A DNA stretch of 64,000 bases from Tethya wilhelma (taxonomy: Eukaryota > Porifera > Demospongiae > Tethyida > Tethyidae). This document shows positions 11,591 through 19,950 of this stretch, one piece after another. The first letter of the stretch is position 1; every line of letters starts with the position of its first letter. Under the pieces are notes generated by a model, which worked only from the letters and a program-made list of their open reading frames with translations, made no database searches and had not been told where the DNA came from. The stretch lies in the NCBI GenBank assembly GCA_964030475.1, contig CAXIPT010000010.1:1129287-1193286 (forward strand). The letters are read 5' to 3'. A program made the translations under genes and the position numbers.

Positions 11591-13103
11591 CTAGGGGAAT
11601 GCACCGTGCATTGAAGGGCGAGCCGGAGCGATCGCGACGATAATTAATGTTGGCGCATGCACAAATGTTGATGTTAGACGCATGCGTAGTAGTAAAGTTA
11701 CACGTGTTGGTGGTGATGGAGAATTAAATTTGTGCATTGCTATGGATACGTAGGCAGGTGAGCTTCATAAGGATCTTCCTGTGAGGCATGTGCTGCTTGA
11801 GTGACCTCTGATTCTTGAGGTTGGATAGATACAAGGTCAGAGAGGTCACCATCTTCTGGTAGGTTTTAGATAAGGCCTGTGTGTTCAATCCGATTCCACT
11901 GGCCCGGTAGTAGACATTGTTCTCAAGCAACCAGGTCAAAGCTTGCTCTACACGCCTCCTATGCACACGAAAGTCTTCATGTGTGTCTGGTCTCTCTCTC
12001 TCTTTCCTAGCCACCGGGATGTCAACTTCTGGTGGTAATCTTGGGAGACTGGTGGCAAATGACGACACATCTTGTGGGATGTTAATGACGTGTCCACTGT
12101 AACCATACTGGCCTTGAGGTAGCCTGTAGATGGACATGATCGGCATGACAGCAGACACCAGCATTTCTCTTCCACTTGAGTTAATTCCTGAATAAGAATA
12201 TGTGCACATATCATCCAACACTTACAACATTGAGCTAAGCTACAGGCTAACCTGCAATTGTGGAGGCACAAAGCCAGGGTCCCAAGAGTATAACTTTGGA
12301 ACCTTCTTGTCCATGGAACACCTCCTACACTCGACAGACTGACCATTGGGCCGAGCTGACACAGACAGGTTTGTGAAACATTCCAAACACGTATCACAAG
12401 TAGGATAAGCAATTTCTGATATTGTCTGGTGAAAGTTTTTCATCTTCTGGATCACAGCTGGTTGCCCAAATAATGCTGGTGCTGTATCAGACCTCCTTGC
12501 ACAAGCCCGAGACCTATCTTGCTCACGTCTGTGTTCTCTCTCAGAGGCCGTCTCTCTCAATCTTCTATCATTAGCCTGAGAGCTATCTCGCTCAAGCCTG
12601 TGTTCTCTCTGAGGGGCTGTCTCTCTCAATCTTCTATCATTCTCTCTCTTGATCTTCTTTCTCTTTCTGTGGGTTTAATAATATTATACTGAATCTAACA
12701 ACCTCATCTACCTTCTTAGGTAATAACTATGATACCTGCTTCACAACTGTTAGGCTCTCGTCGTCTCGCGCGCCTGGCTTCTCTTTCAAGTTGCTCAGGC
12801 GTTTCTCGCTCCATATGCTCCCTGTAGAGATCTCTTCGACGTTGGAGCCTTCTTTCATGAGAACTATCCTTTTTAATGCAAGCAAAAACTTTTGTAGCCA
12901 AAGACATTGACGTCTCCTCATGGAAATTTGAAACGAATCCTTAGGCATGCATATTGCAACACGTGGTGGCACTCATAACATACCGTAAGTTTAAATTTTT
13001 ATTCTACGTAATGTGGCATGCGAACAATTAGAAGAACGAACGACACGACAAACAGACAAAATTGCCGTTCAGCACACTAGGGTGGGCTCGCTCCGGCTCG
13101 CCC
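11591..13103 (-). mobile_element. decayed Helitron fragment within an intron
   Basis: The internal protein remnant is Helitron-type (see the pseudogene entry). The remnant is bracketed by related GC-rich motifs: GGGCGAGCCGGAGCGATCGC at 11616-11635 and its inverse-type copy at 13084-13103. Next to each motif is CTAG (11591-11594 and 13077-13080), and a short perfect hairpin AATGCAC.GTGCATT lies at 11599-11613. Hairpin plus CTAG on the minus strand resembles a Helitron 3' end (CTRR). The boundaries are inference; HUH Rep and Pif1 helicase domains are absent, so the copy is not autonomous. Confidence 0.55.
11724..12972 (-). pseudogene. Helitron helicase-like N-terminal region (DUF6570 type), broken
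   Basis: Minus-strand pieces read in order: a basic Arg/Glu repeat region (RRLQRRRDLYREHMERETPE) at about 12907-12716; further Arg-rich repeats and a Cys cluster (CDTC..C, CRRC) at 12629-12240 ending PPQLQ; then MLVSAVMPIMSIYRLPQGQY and the linked DVSSFATSLPRLP block at about 12185-11724. This order is characteristic of Helitron-encoded helicase proteins. Two introns are visible (GT at about 12736 to AG at about 12668; CAG|GTTAGC near 12253 to TTCAG|GAATTAAC near 12196). A frameshift lies between the VEE and MLVSAV codons near 12175, and the frame ends before any Rep or helicase domain. It is a truncated, inactive relic. Confidence 0.7.
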
Positions 13104-13184
13104 AATAAACATACTTGTCATAAGCATAAAATAAACATTATAATAAACAAAAATAATGTAAGGTTGAAATTTCTCTGACACAGC

Positions 13185-16109
13185 ATGGCAGCAAGTAGTG
13201 GCAAACGATATTCCGAGGCTCAGCTTGTAGCAAGACACACTGTTCCTTTGAGCACCTGTACTTTATGTAGCCAACGAAATCATCAGCTCTCCACTCCTAA
13301 ACAGTGGCGCAATGAGGCTGACAGAGCATTGGTGCTATCATGGAAGCTGAACGATGATTCTTTGATTTGTAAGCCATGTCGAATGGATGTTAGTAAGTTG
13401 GTATCAAATCCTACATTTGTACCAAGGTGGAAGAGAGATGAAAGTAAAATTAAATGTACATGTGCAATATTTAATTGTGAATTTGAGGCAGTTCACCTCA
13501 GCACACTAGGAAACAATGAATTGTTGTTTGATGAATTTCACTGTAAAACACCCGAGATTCCTGTGCCTACTCCACTTTGCAAACACCACTACCATATGGT
13601 GTATAACAAACACAGGCCAATACAAAGTGTGTGCGTAACATGTGGCATATCTTTGGAGAACTCCAACCCTCGTCCTTGCCCCCAACCAGAAGTAGTTGAG
13701 AAACATCTCCTACAGAACACTGACTTCGATAACAAAATTAATTCAGGTGATAAAGTATGCTACAATTGCTACAAGTATCATCTCTCAATAGTACAGGACG
13801 CAGAGGTGTCAGAGACCACTAGCGATGACAACCTAAGAGAAATAGTACACATGTTTTCAGAACAGAATGATGCTTTTGATCAATGTAATGATATAAATAC
13901 TATAGTGGAGAGAGCAATGACAAAAACCACTATAGAAGTAGGAGAGAGACTGCTAAATAATGATGTTATATTGCTTCAAACAGTGTATGATGTATTTCTA
14001 GCACACACTCAAGACCTGTGTACTGTGTACAACATACATCCAGACACAAACACTAACATTCGCAGTATTAGATGGGTGCTTAGCAGTCTAAAGAACAACC
14101 TACAACAACATATCAAATATTGCTGCAAAACCAAAAAATTTGGTACATTGATCTACAGACCTAGTACAGACTTCAAAGTTATACTTTCCCGCGTACTTTG
14201 GAAATTAAGATCAATACAGCAGACACAACAAACAAATGCTGCAGAAACCAGAAAAGACGACCAAAAGAGTCAAGATTCAACATCTTTTGACCAATTAAAC
14301 CAAACAATAATTTCACATGCTAAGGAATTATTACTACAAGACCAAACTGAACCCTTTGACTTTTCTGAGTTAGACATTGATCAACTCATTGAACAAACTC
14401 CATCTAGTCTTTGGGAAGCCATTTGTCAACTCACTAAATCTGCACAAGAAAGGCGTGGTCAATCAATGGCAACCAATGCTGACTCCAGAGAGTACCACGT
14501 AAAAAGGGTCCGTCGTTTTTTTCTAGTCTGCATGATTTTGTTTTGCACAGACGACAGATGTTCGATACCACTACACACATTAGTTACTGACATGATTGTC
14601 AGTCAAGGTGGATCACATCTGTTAATCCAACTCTTAAATCGATTGGGTGTATGCTCTTCCTCAGATACTTTATCTCGCTTCATTCAGTACAAAGTAAGTC
14701 AAACTGAAAATGAAAGCCAACAAATGTACATGGATAAAGAGAGCTTTACAGTTGTCTCAGCAGACAATATAGATTTCTTGCATAGCTATGCCAGGGTTTT
14801 CAAAGGAAATCAAAATAGTAGTTGGCATGGTACTTCTGTACAAGCAGTCCAACCACTACCTTCTTTGAGTGAAGTGGCCCAACCCACTGTGTCAGGAGAG
14901 ACTCCAAGGGAACCCACTGTGTCAGGAGAGACTCCGAGGGAACCCACTGTGTCAGGAGAGACTCCAAGGGAACTCACTGTGTCTGTGTCAGGAGAGACTC
15001 CAAGAGAACCCACAATGTCAGGAGAGACTCCAAGGGAACTCACAATGTCAGGAGAGACTCACATGGACACGAGAGAGCCCACTGTGTCAGGAGAGACTCC
15101 AAGGGAACCCACTGTGTCAGGAGAGACTCACATGGACACGAGAGAGCCCACTGTGTCAGGAGAGACTCCAAGGGAACTCACTGTGTCTGTGTCAGGAGAG
15201 ACTCCAAGAGAACCCACAATGTCAGGAGAGACTCCAAGGGAACTCACAATGTCAGGAGAGACTCACATGGACACGAGAGAGCCCACTGTGTCAGGAGAGA
15301 CTCCAAGGGAACCCACTGTGTCAGGAAAGACTCCAAGGGAACCCACTGTGAGCACAGGACGAGAAAACACTTGTTTTGTATCTCAACTAAGAACAAGCAG
15401 CAATGGTGAAACTACAATGGAAATCCTAACAATGCAAAATCGGGAATCAGCAACTACAGTCCCTCGATTTAATGAAATCAGTTTGTATCAAGCTATTTCG
15501 TGCAAGAGGCAAATTCGTTCTTCTCCACCCATTTCTCCTAAAAGAAGGAAACCTTTACTACCCAAGGTTAAAAGGAGACAGCGTACAGGTAACAGTATCA
15601 ATGTGGAGTCTAGTAGCTATGAAACAGCCCAAGGCATACATGACACTCTAAGCAGCAAGAAAGTCCCAAAACATGCTCAACAACTACAATTGTCTGACTT
15701 TGTGCTGACAGAAAGTGATTCACAAACACTGAAAGAGCTACAAACTGACCTCCACATGTACACTTTACACAGGAATGTTGCTGCAAGTGACTACAAGGAT
15801 CAGGAGACATTCTTGAATTTACAAAATTTCCTTTCCGTCATACATGCAACTCACACTGAAAAGTCAAATGTGGCCTATCTAGATGTAATGGATGCAGTGG
15901 CAGACAACAAAGAAACACTTATGCAATTGTTAGACAACTTGCATGAAACCTACATTGTCAAGCAAGGCAAACAACATCTTGTAGTTGAAGGTGATGCCAA
16001 GGTGTACGATGTACTCAAGTCACTTAAGTTAGAGTATGGTCAAGAACTACAGTGGGTTTTGCCATATCCAGGTGACTGGCATTTGCTTAAAACTACCAAA
16101 TACCTTTAA
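13185..16109 (+). CDS. ORF1 of a two-ORF unit: Cys-rich N-terminal protein, 974 aa
   Basis: A single uninterrupted ATG-started frame. The N-terminal ~220 residues hold paired Cys/His motifs (CTLCSQRNH, CKPC, CKHHYH, CVTC, CYNCYKYH) suggesting several zinc-binding sites. The middle carries a block like that of large multicopy proteins of cnidarian, sponge and fish genomes (RRFFLVCMILF..., then a SQGGSHLLIQLLNRLG-type stretch). Residues about 567-723 are tandem SGETPREPTV decapeptides, followed by a basic patch (SPKRRKPLLPKVKRRQR) that could be a nuclear localisation signal. The stop TAA overlaps the ATG of the next ORF by one base. In related proteins I recall, both halves form one polypeptide, so here the protein appears split. 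It is on the strand opposite to the host intron. Function is unproven; a mobile-element or chromatin-associated protein is likely. Confidence 0.75.
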   Translation: MAASSGKRYSEAQLVARHTVPLSTCTLCSQRNHQLSTPKQWRNEADRALVLSWKLNDDSLICKPCRMDVSKLVSNPTFVPRWKRDESKIKCTCAIFNCEFEAVHLSTLGNNELLFDEFHCKTPEIPVPTPLCKHHYHMVYNKHRPIQSVCVTCGISLENSNPRPCPQPEVVEKHLLQNTDFDNKINSGDKVCYNCYKYHLSIVQDAEVSETTSDDNLREIVHMFSEQNDAFDQCNDINTIVERAMTKTTIEVGERLLNNDVILLQTVYDVFLAHTQDLCTVYNIHPDTNTNIRSIRWVLSSLKNNLQQHIKYCCKTKKFGTLIYRPSTDFKVILSRVLWKLRSIQQTQQTNAAETRKDDQKSQDSTSFDQLNQTIISHAKELLLQDQTEPFDFSELDIDQLIEQTPSSLWEAICQLTKSAQERRGQSMATNADSREYHVKRVRRFFLVCMILFCTDDRCSIPLHTLVTDMIVSQGGSHLLIQLLNRLGVCSSSDTLSRFIQYKVSQTENESQQMYMDKESFTVVSADNIDFLHSYARVFKGNQNSSWHGTSVQAVQPLPSLSEVAQPTVSGETPREPTVSGETPREPTVSGETPRELTVSVSGETPREPTMSGETPRELTMSGETHMDTREPTVSGETPREPTVSGETHMDTREPTVSGETPRELTVSVSGETPREPTMSGETPRELTMSGETHMDTREPTVSGETPREPTVSGKTPREPTVSTGRENTCFVSQLRTSSNGETTMEILTMQNRESATTVPRFNEISLYQAISCKRQIRSSPPISPKRRKPLLPKVKRRQRTGNSINVESSSYETAQGIHDTLSSKKVPKHAQQLQLSDFVLTESDSQTLKELQTDLHMYTLHRNVAASDYKDQETFLNLQNFLSVIHATHTEKSNVAYLDVMDAVADNKETLMQLLDNLHETYIVKQGKQHLVVEGDAKVYDVLKSLKLEYGQELQWVLPYPGDWHLLKTTKYL
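14883..15351 (+). repeat. 30-bp tandem minisatellite coding SGETPREPTV repeats
   Basis: About fifteen 30-bp units encode SGETPREPTV/LTM variants, some with inserted VS or HMD. A higher-order duplication has a 204-bp period: the block starting AACTCACTGTGTCTGTG at 14971 recurs at 15175. Every length change is a multiple of three, so the main frame is kept. A second plus-strand frame (14869-15351) is also open through the repeat. Confidence 0.9.
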
Positions 16110-16111
16110 TG
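16107..16111 (+). promoter_or_regulatory. TAATG stop/start overlap between ORF1 and ORF2
   Basis: TAA of ORF1 is 16107-16109 and ATG of ORF2 is 16109-16111, sharing one A. UAAUG overlaps are known sites of termination-reinitiation, for example in SART1-type LINEs and some viruses. Here the overlap would allow one mRNA to make both proteins. An alternative is a recent frameshift that split a single ORF. Confidence 0.7.
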
Positions 16112-19021
16112 AAGGCGTATTTTGATGCTGGATTAAAGGATCTAGCAAATGCTGCAGGTTATCCAGTACAAGCGATTCAGAGCTGTACCCAGTTTAAGAG
16201 AACTCATCATTTTATACTAGAAGTATGGGAAGCTTTGTACAGGACGATGATCAGCAAATTCATGAACACACGTAACACAAGCTCAACAACATGTACATGC
16301 TCGCTTGATACCTCACAAATCACTAGCTTTATCAGGGATGCTCAATGTACAACTGGGGAAAAAGAGAATTTCAGGGAGGAATTCAATGAGAGACTAAAAT
16401 CACTGAACAACAAACTTGGCACTTTGTTCCATGACTTTCAAGCTTTTTTACAAGAACAAGCCAGAACAGATGAAACATGGAGGTTTTGGGTCCAATTTGT
16501 GTTTCAAGATGCTTTGGCATATGTTGGACTATTTCTGTCAATTAGGAGTGCTAACTGGAACCAAAGAATAGCTAGTCTGAAGCTAATGGCTCCCATATTC
16601 ACAGCTTTTGACCATCATATATACCAGAGAGTTATTTCTCAGCACATAGCTGATTTACTTTGCTGGTCACCTTCAATTATTGAGATGTTCAAACAAGGTG
16701 CATTTGTGGTAAATATATCAGGAAACCCACTGCATGCAGTTGGCATCGATGAAGCCCACGAGATGCTTATAAATCGAAAATGTAAGGAATCGATTGTCAA
16801 ACCTAATCCTGATTATATAAGGCGGATAGTTCATTACATTCCGTATCGCACAAAAGCTTTGGAAAACATTTCAAAGAACCTTTTTCCAGAATCAACACCT
16901 AAAGATAAACAAATTGAAAGTTTATTTCAAAACATTCCAAATGACTACAAGTATGAGCAGAATGTACAAGCTTGTATTAAATGTATATGTGAACATTCTC
17001 TTCTGGAAGTAAAAGGACCATCTGATAACAGTGATAGAGGGCTTACAAATCCATTCAGCAAAAAGAAGGCAACACCTGAACAGGCACAAGACCTACTAAA
17101 TGTGCGAACAATTGGACAAAGACATTTTCTGCTCTATGTTCAATCAGTCATACTAAAACAGTCTAGTGTCAGTGCAAAAATCAGAAAAAAGAGACTACAA
17201 ACATTTTCTGTCAAACGAACAAACAAGAGGAAAATATCTCAATTGGAAAAGGATAGGAAACTCCTGATACATGCAATGAGAAGGAAAATACAGTTTTCAA
17301 GACGCATGGGTATTCCGATAAATAATTCTTGTGAACAACTCATTGAATACCCATTAGCAATAAGTGATTGTGAAGGGAAACCATTAAAGGGACAAAAGAG
17401 CAACTCAACAAAGGTGTATGAAAATCGTTACAGTGATACAAATCAACCAATTTTCACTAACTCTCTACCTTGGGTACCAGAATGTGCACTTCTAGAAGGG
17501 ATGTTACTAATAAACACAACACCACTTGGGAGTCACAAAACGCTCAGTCAGTACGCACATTTTCTCATCAAGAGATTTGTACTTGTACACTTTAACAGGG
17601 GTAGCAAGGAAGTACATATCATTTTTGATAATCCTGGCAGTTCACAAGAAACACCAAAGCATTTTGAACATACCAGGAGAGATGCAACAGCCAAAGTTTC
17701 ACCAAATCACTGCTGTGATGATTTGAACAATAACACTCCTATCTCCTCAGCAAAGTGGCGAGAAAGCTTTCTTAACTGTAGAGAGTGTAAACGAAATTTG
17801 GTAAAATTTATTGGAAGTTTCATCATCAAAAATGTTAAATCTTACCTTCAGCCCAATCAGACAGTATACGTTGCAGGAGCGGAAGACAATGAAATTGCTT
17901 GGTACGTCAGAGGGAACAGCACAGTGCAACCTGACCCTCGATTTCTGAGTAATGGAGAGGAAACAGATACACGCATTTGGCTACATGCGAGTAACACAGA
18001 ATGTAAGAGAGTCTTGTTGGTGTCTTGTGACACAGATGTATATCACATTGGTATGCCGTTAAAATGTGTACAAGAAAAGAAGGTAGTAATTCAAATTAAC
18101 AAACACAATTCCCCTCACATTAAAATATTGAACCTCTCAAATCTTGTTGATGCAATGAAAAATGATCCAGACCTAGCAGCCATAAATCCTGACATTCTTC
18201 CAAACGTCATTCAAGCTATGTTTGTATTGTCAGGGTGTGATTATATATCATTTTTCAGTCAAATTGGTAAAGCTACCTTTCTTAAGGCTCTGTATCAATA
18301 TGCACCATTTATTACGGGAGAAGACGATGAGCTTACACAGGGAACACTAGCAGATACAAACATTGCTGATGATTCATATAAGAAAGGATTATTAGCTTTT
18401 TTCCGACTTATAGGAGTGATATACTTCAAAAAACATCTTACTGCTTTTGACTTCAGTACACCAGTAGCTCACTTCAGAAAGTTCACCGATAAGAGCATTA
18501 CACCACTTGAACATCATACCAAGTGGATTGATGACATCAGACAGAGTATCTGGGACAGAATTGTTTACGAAAATGAGATGATACCATCGAATGAAGCACT
18601 AACACTCCATTGGAAGAGAACATGCTGGGTTATTGACATGTGGCAACAAGCTACAAACAGTCATATGGTGCTACAACCCCTGATAAACTTTGGGTGGAAG
18701 ATGTGTAACGATAACCTATGTGTCGTGTGGGACACTGACAGTAACTTGGATTCAGTTCGGAACCAGGTAGCCCTTCTATTGGAGGGCTGCAAATGCAAGA
18801 AGACAAGATGTAGAAGCCAGCAGTGCAAATGCAAAAAAAGGGGAAATTTTTGCACAGAAGGCTGTCAGTGTCTACATTGCGAAAACACTATGGCAACCAC
18901 ACACGAGGACACTGTAACATCTGACTCTGATTCAGACACAGAATCTGATAGTAGTGACTATGAGGTTGATGCTATGGAGGATGATGACTCGGGAAACGTG
19001 AATGCCACTCACTCTAGTTGA
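16109..19021 (+). CDS. ORF2: PIN/FEN-like nuclease-motif protein with CXC domain, 970 aa
   Basis: A single open frame. An N-terminal region carries the block FDHHIYQRVISQHIADLL...GIDEAHEMLINRK, typical of large multicopy metazoan proteins. A PIN/FEN-like acidic set follows: IIFDNPG (about residue 505), EETDTRIWLHA (about 616), VSCDTDVYHIG (about 638) and LSGCDYISFFSQIGKATF (about 707; it resembles the helix-turn-helix of FEN1-type nucleases). At about 892-920 lies a CXC (tesmin/TSO1-type) cysteine cluster, CKCKKTRC..QCKCKKRG..C..GCQC..C, a likely DNA-binding motif. The tail is acidic (DSDSDTESDSSDYE). All four acidic motifs are intact, so the protein could be catalytic. No reverse transcriptase, integrase, DDE or HUH motif was seen. 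Nuclear nuclease/DNA-binding activity is inferred from motifs only. Confidence 0.75.
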   Translation: MKAYFDAGLKDLANAAGYPVQAIQSCTQFKRTHHFILEVWEALYRTMISKFMNTRNTSSTTCTCSLDTSQITSFIRDAQCTTGEKENFREEFNERLKSLNNKLGTLFHDFQAFLQEQARTDETWRFWVQFVFQDALAYVGLFLSIRSANWNQRIASLKLMAPIFTAFDHHIYQRVISQHIADLLCWSPSIIEMFKQGAFVVNISGNPLHAVGIDEAHEMLINRKCKESIVKPNPDYIRRIVHYIPYRTKALENISKNLFPESTPKDKQIESLFQNIPNDYKYEQNVQACIKCICEHSLLEVKGPSDNSDRGLTNPFSKKKATPEQAQDLLNVRTIGQRHFLLYVQSVILKQSSVSAKIRKKRLQTFSVKRTNKRKISQLEKDRKLLIHAMRRKIQFSRRMGIPINNSCEQLIEYPLAISDCEGKPLKGQKSNSTKVYENRYSDTNQPIFTNSLPWVPECALLEGMLLINTTPLGSHKTLSQYAHFLIKRFVLVHFNRGSKEVHIIFDNPGSSQETPKHFEHTRRDATAKVSPNHCCDDLNNNTPISSAKWRESFLNCRECKRNLVKFIGSFIIKNVKSYLQPNQTVYVAGAEDNEIAWYVRGNSTVQPDPRFLSNGEETDTRIWLHASNTECKRVLLVSCDTDVYHIGMPLKCVQEKKVVIQINKHNSPHIKILNLSNLVDAMKNDPDLAAINPDILPNVIQAMFVLSGCDYISFFSQIGKATFLKALYQYAPFITGEDDELTQGTLADTNIADDSYKKGLLAFFRLIGVIYFKKHLTAFDFSTPVAHFRKFTDKSITPLEHHTKWIDDIRQSIWDRIVYENEMIPSNEALTLHWKRTCWVIDMWQQATNSHMVLQPLINFGWKMCNDNLCVVWDTDSNLDSVRNQVALLLEGCKCKKTRCRSQQCKCKKRGNFCTEGCQCLHCENTMATTHEDTVTSDSDSDTESDSSDYEVDAMEDDDSGNVNATHSS

Positions 19022-19277
19022 GCAGGATCTATTTCTGCACAACCTAGGCATACTAGACTTGGACATAGTATTAATCAATAACTTATATTTATGCTACCTC
19101 AACCCAAACTTGTTCTGGTATATTTTCAACTTGCAACACATACTAACATATATACATTTATTTTTAGGACAGTTAATCACAGATATTTACATTCATATAA
19201 TTTACAAATAGCAATGTATTTTGGTTTCTTTTGGCATCTATAACATGTTAAAATGTATACAGAGTTTGATTGGTTAC
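19022..19277. other. 3' flank of ORF2 / intron 1 end
   Basis: AT-rich tract with no clear terminal inverted repeat or target-site duplication that would bound the two-ORF unit on this side. The first intron of the minus-strand two-TM gene starts at 19277. Confidence 0.4.
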
Positions 19278-19355
19278 CTTTTGAACCTCTACTCGATCAG
19301 TACACTGAGCAAACACAGAGAACACGCGCTGATCCCTCTTTCCAAACGACGCCAT
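19278..19355 (-). CDS. probable first exon of the two-TM glycoprotein gene
   Basis: ATG at 19355-19353 opens a 26-codon frame (MASFGKRDQRVFSVFAQCTD...) that ends at an AAG|GTAACC donor in phase 0. Exon 11086-10780 has a TTGGCAG acceptor in phase 0 and lacks its own ATG, so the join is in frame (…VEVQK then DDCKFAKN…). With this exon the model totals 815 codons plus stop. The resulting intron of about 8.2 kb would contain the Helitron relic and the two-ORF unit. A CRE-like and an ETS-like site lie immediately upstream. Confidence 0.5.
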
Positions 19356-19385
19356 TTCTTTACAGGAAGTGTGACGTAATCATGC
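19356..19385 (-). promoter_or_regulatory. putative core promoter: ETS and CRE-like sites
   Basis: CAGGAAGT at 19363-19370 matches an ETS core and TGACGTAA at 19372-19379 matches a CRE/ATF half-palindrome. Both sit just upstream of the ATG at 19355 on the minus strand, and the ATGGCG context resembles a YY1-type initiator. Assignment rests on motif match and position only. Confidence 0.4.
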
Positions 19386-19404
19386 AATTAAAATTCACGT
19401 GATT

Positions 19405-19740
19405 TTACGTTTGGCGATATGACTGCTTGAGGTCATTTTCACAACCTTTGACAGCTTCTTCAGCCGAGCCCAGACCCTTCAACGTACTTGTAAGGACACC
19501 AATCTTGCTCAGCATGGCCAAGACTAACATATCTGCCTCGTGTTCAGAGAAGTGTTCTTCAAGAACATAGGCAACCTCGGGTACCGAATTACTCTTTTCA
19601 ACTTCAGGGATCGGAGCACCCATTAGAGTAGCAAAGAATTTGAGTTTTCCTAGCTGCTCATTTTTGGTAGCTTGGCCTATGTCATACAAAGCTTTGGCCC
19701 GCTTGGAGCTGAGGGTTACTTTCTCTTCGGACTCTGCCAT
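19405..19740 (-). CDS. small DED-like (death-fold) protein, 111 aa, intronless
   Basis: ATG-started single exon with stop at 19405-19407. The spacing of hydrophobic residues (ALYDIGQATKNEQLGKLKFF, PEVAYVLEEHFSEHEADMLV, LAMLSKIGVL) fits a death-effector-like six-helix bundle; LKFF followed by an LE..... D..L pattern is typical of DEDs. There is no other domain, signal peptide or TM segment, so it is probably a cytosolic adaptor. It lies 50 bp upstream of the two-TM gene start and just downstream of a death-domain gene on the same strand, suggesting a local apoptosis/immunity cluster. Assignment to DED rather than another death-fold class is uncertain. Confidence 0.6.
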   Translation of the reverse strand: MAESEEKVTLSSKRAKALYDIGQATKNEQLGKLKFFATLMGAPIPEVEKSNSVPEVAYVLEEHFSEHEADMLVLAMLSKIGVLTSTLKGLGSAEEAVKGCENDLKQSYRQT

Positions 19741-19950
19741 GTTGCGTTTGTGAGAGCTCTGCCTCTGTCAGCATTTTTTTTAGGTGCATCATATAATAGC
19801 GCTTGCAAGCCGGACGACCTTTACCTACATATATTAAACTGTAGCTGGGCATGGGTACATCATGTACATGCAAGTACTTTGATGATAAATGCAGGATTGA
19901 CTGACTCTGGAGACTGAAAGTAAATACAAACATTGATATATGGTATGATA

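Noticed and set aside
14869..15351. 160-aa alternate-frame ORF (CQERLQGNPL repeats)
   Set aside because: It is open only because the 30-bp repeat lacks stops in that frame; no start context or domain outside the repeat.
13185..19021. LINE-type retrotransposon because of the TAATG overlap
   Set aside because: No reverse transcriptase, endonuclease or poly-A tail was found; the motifs are PIN/FEN-like and CXC instead.
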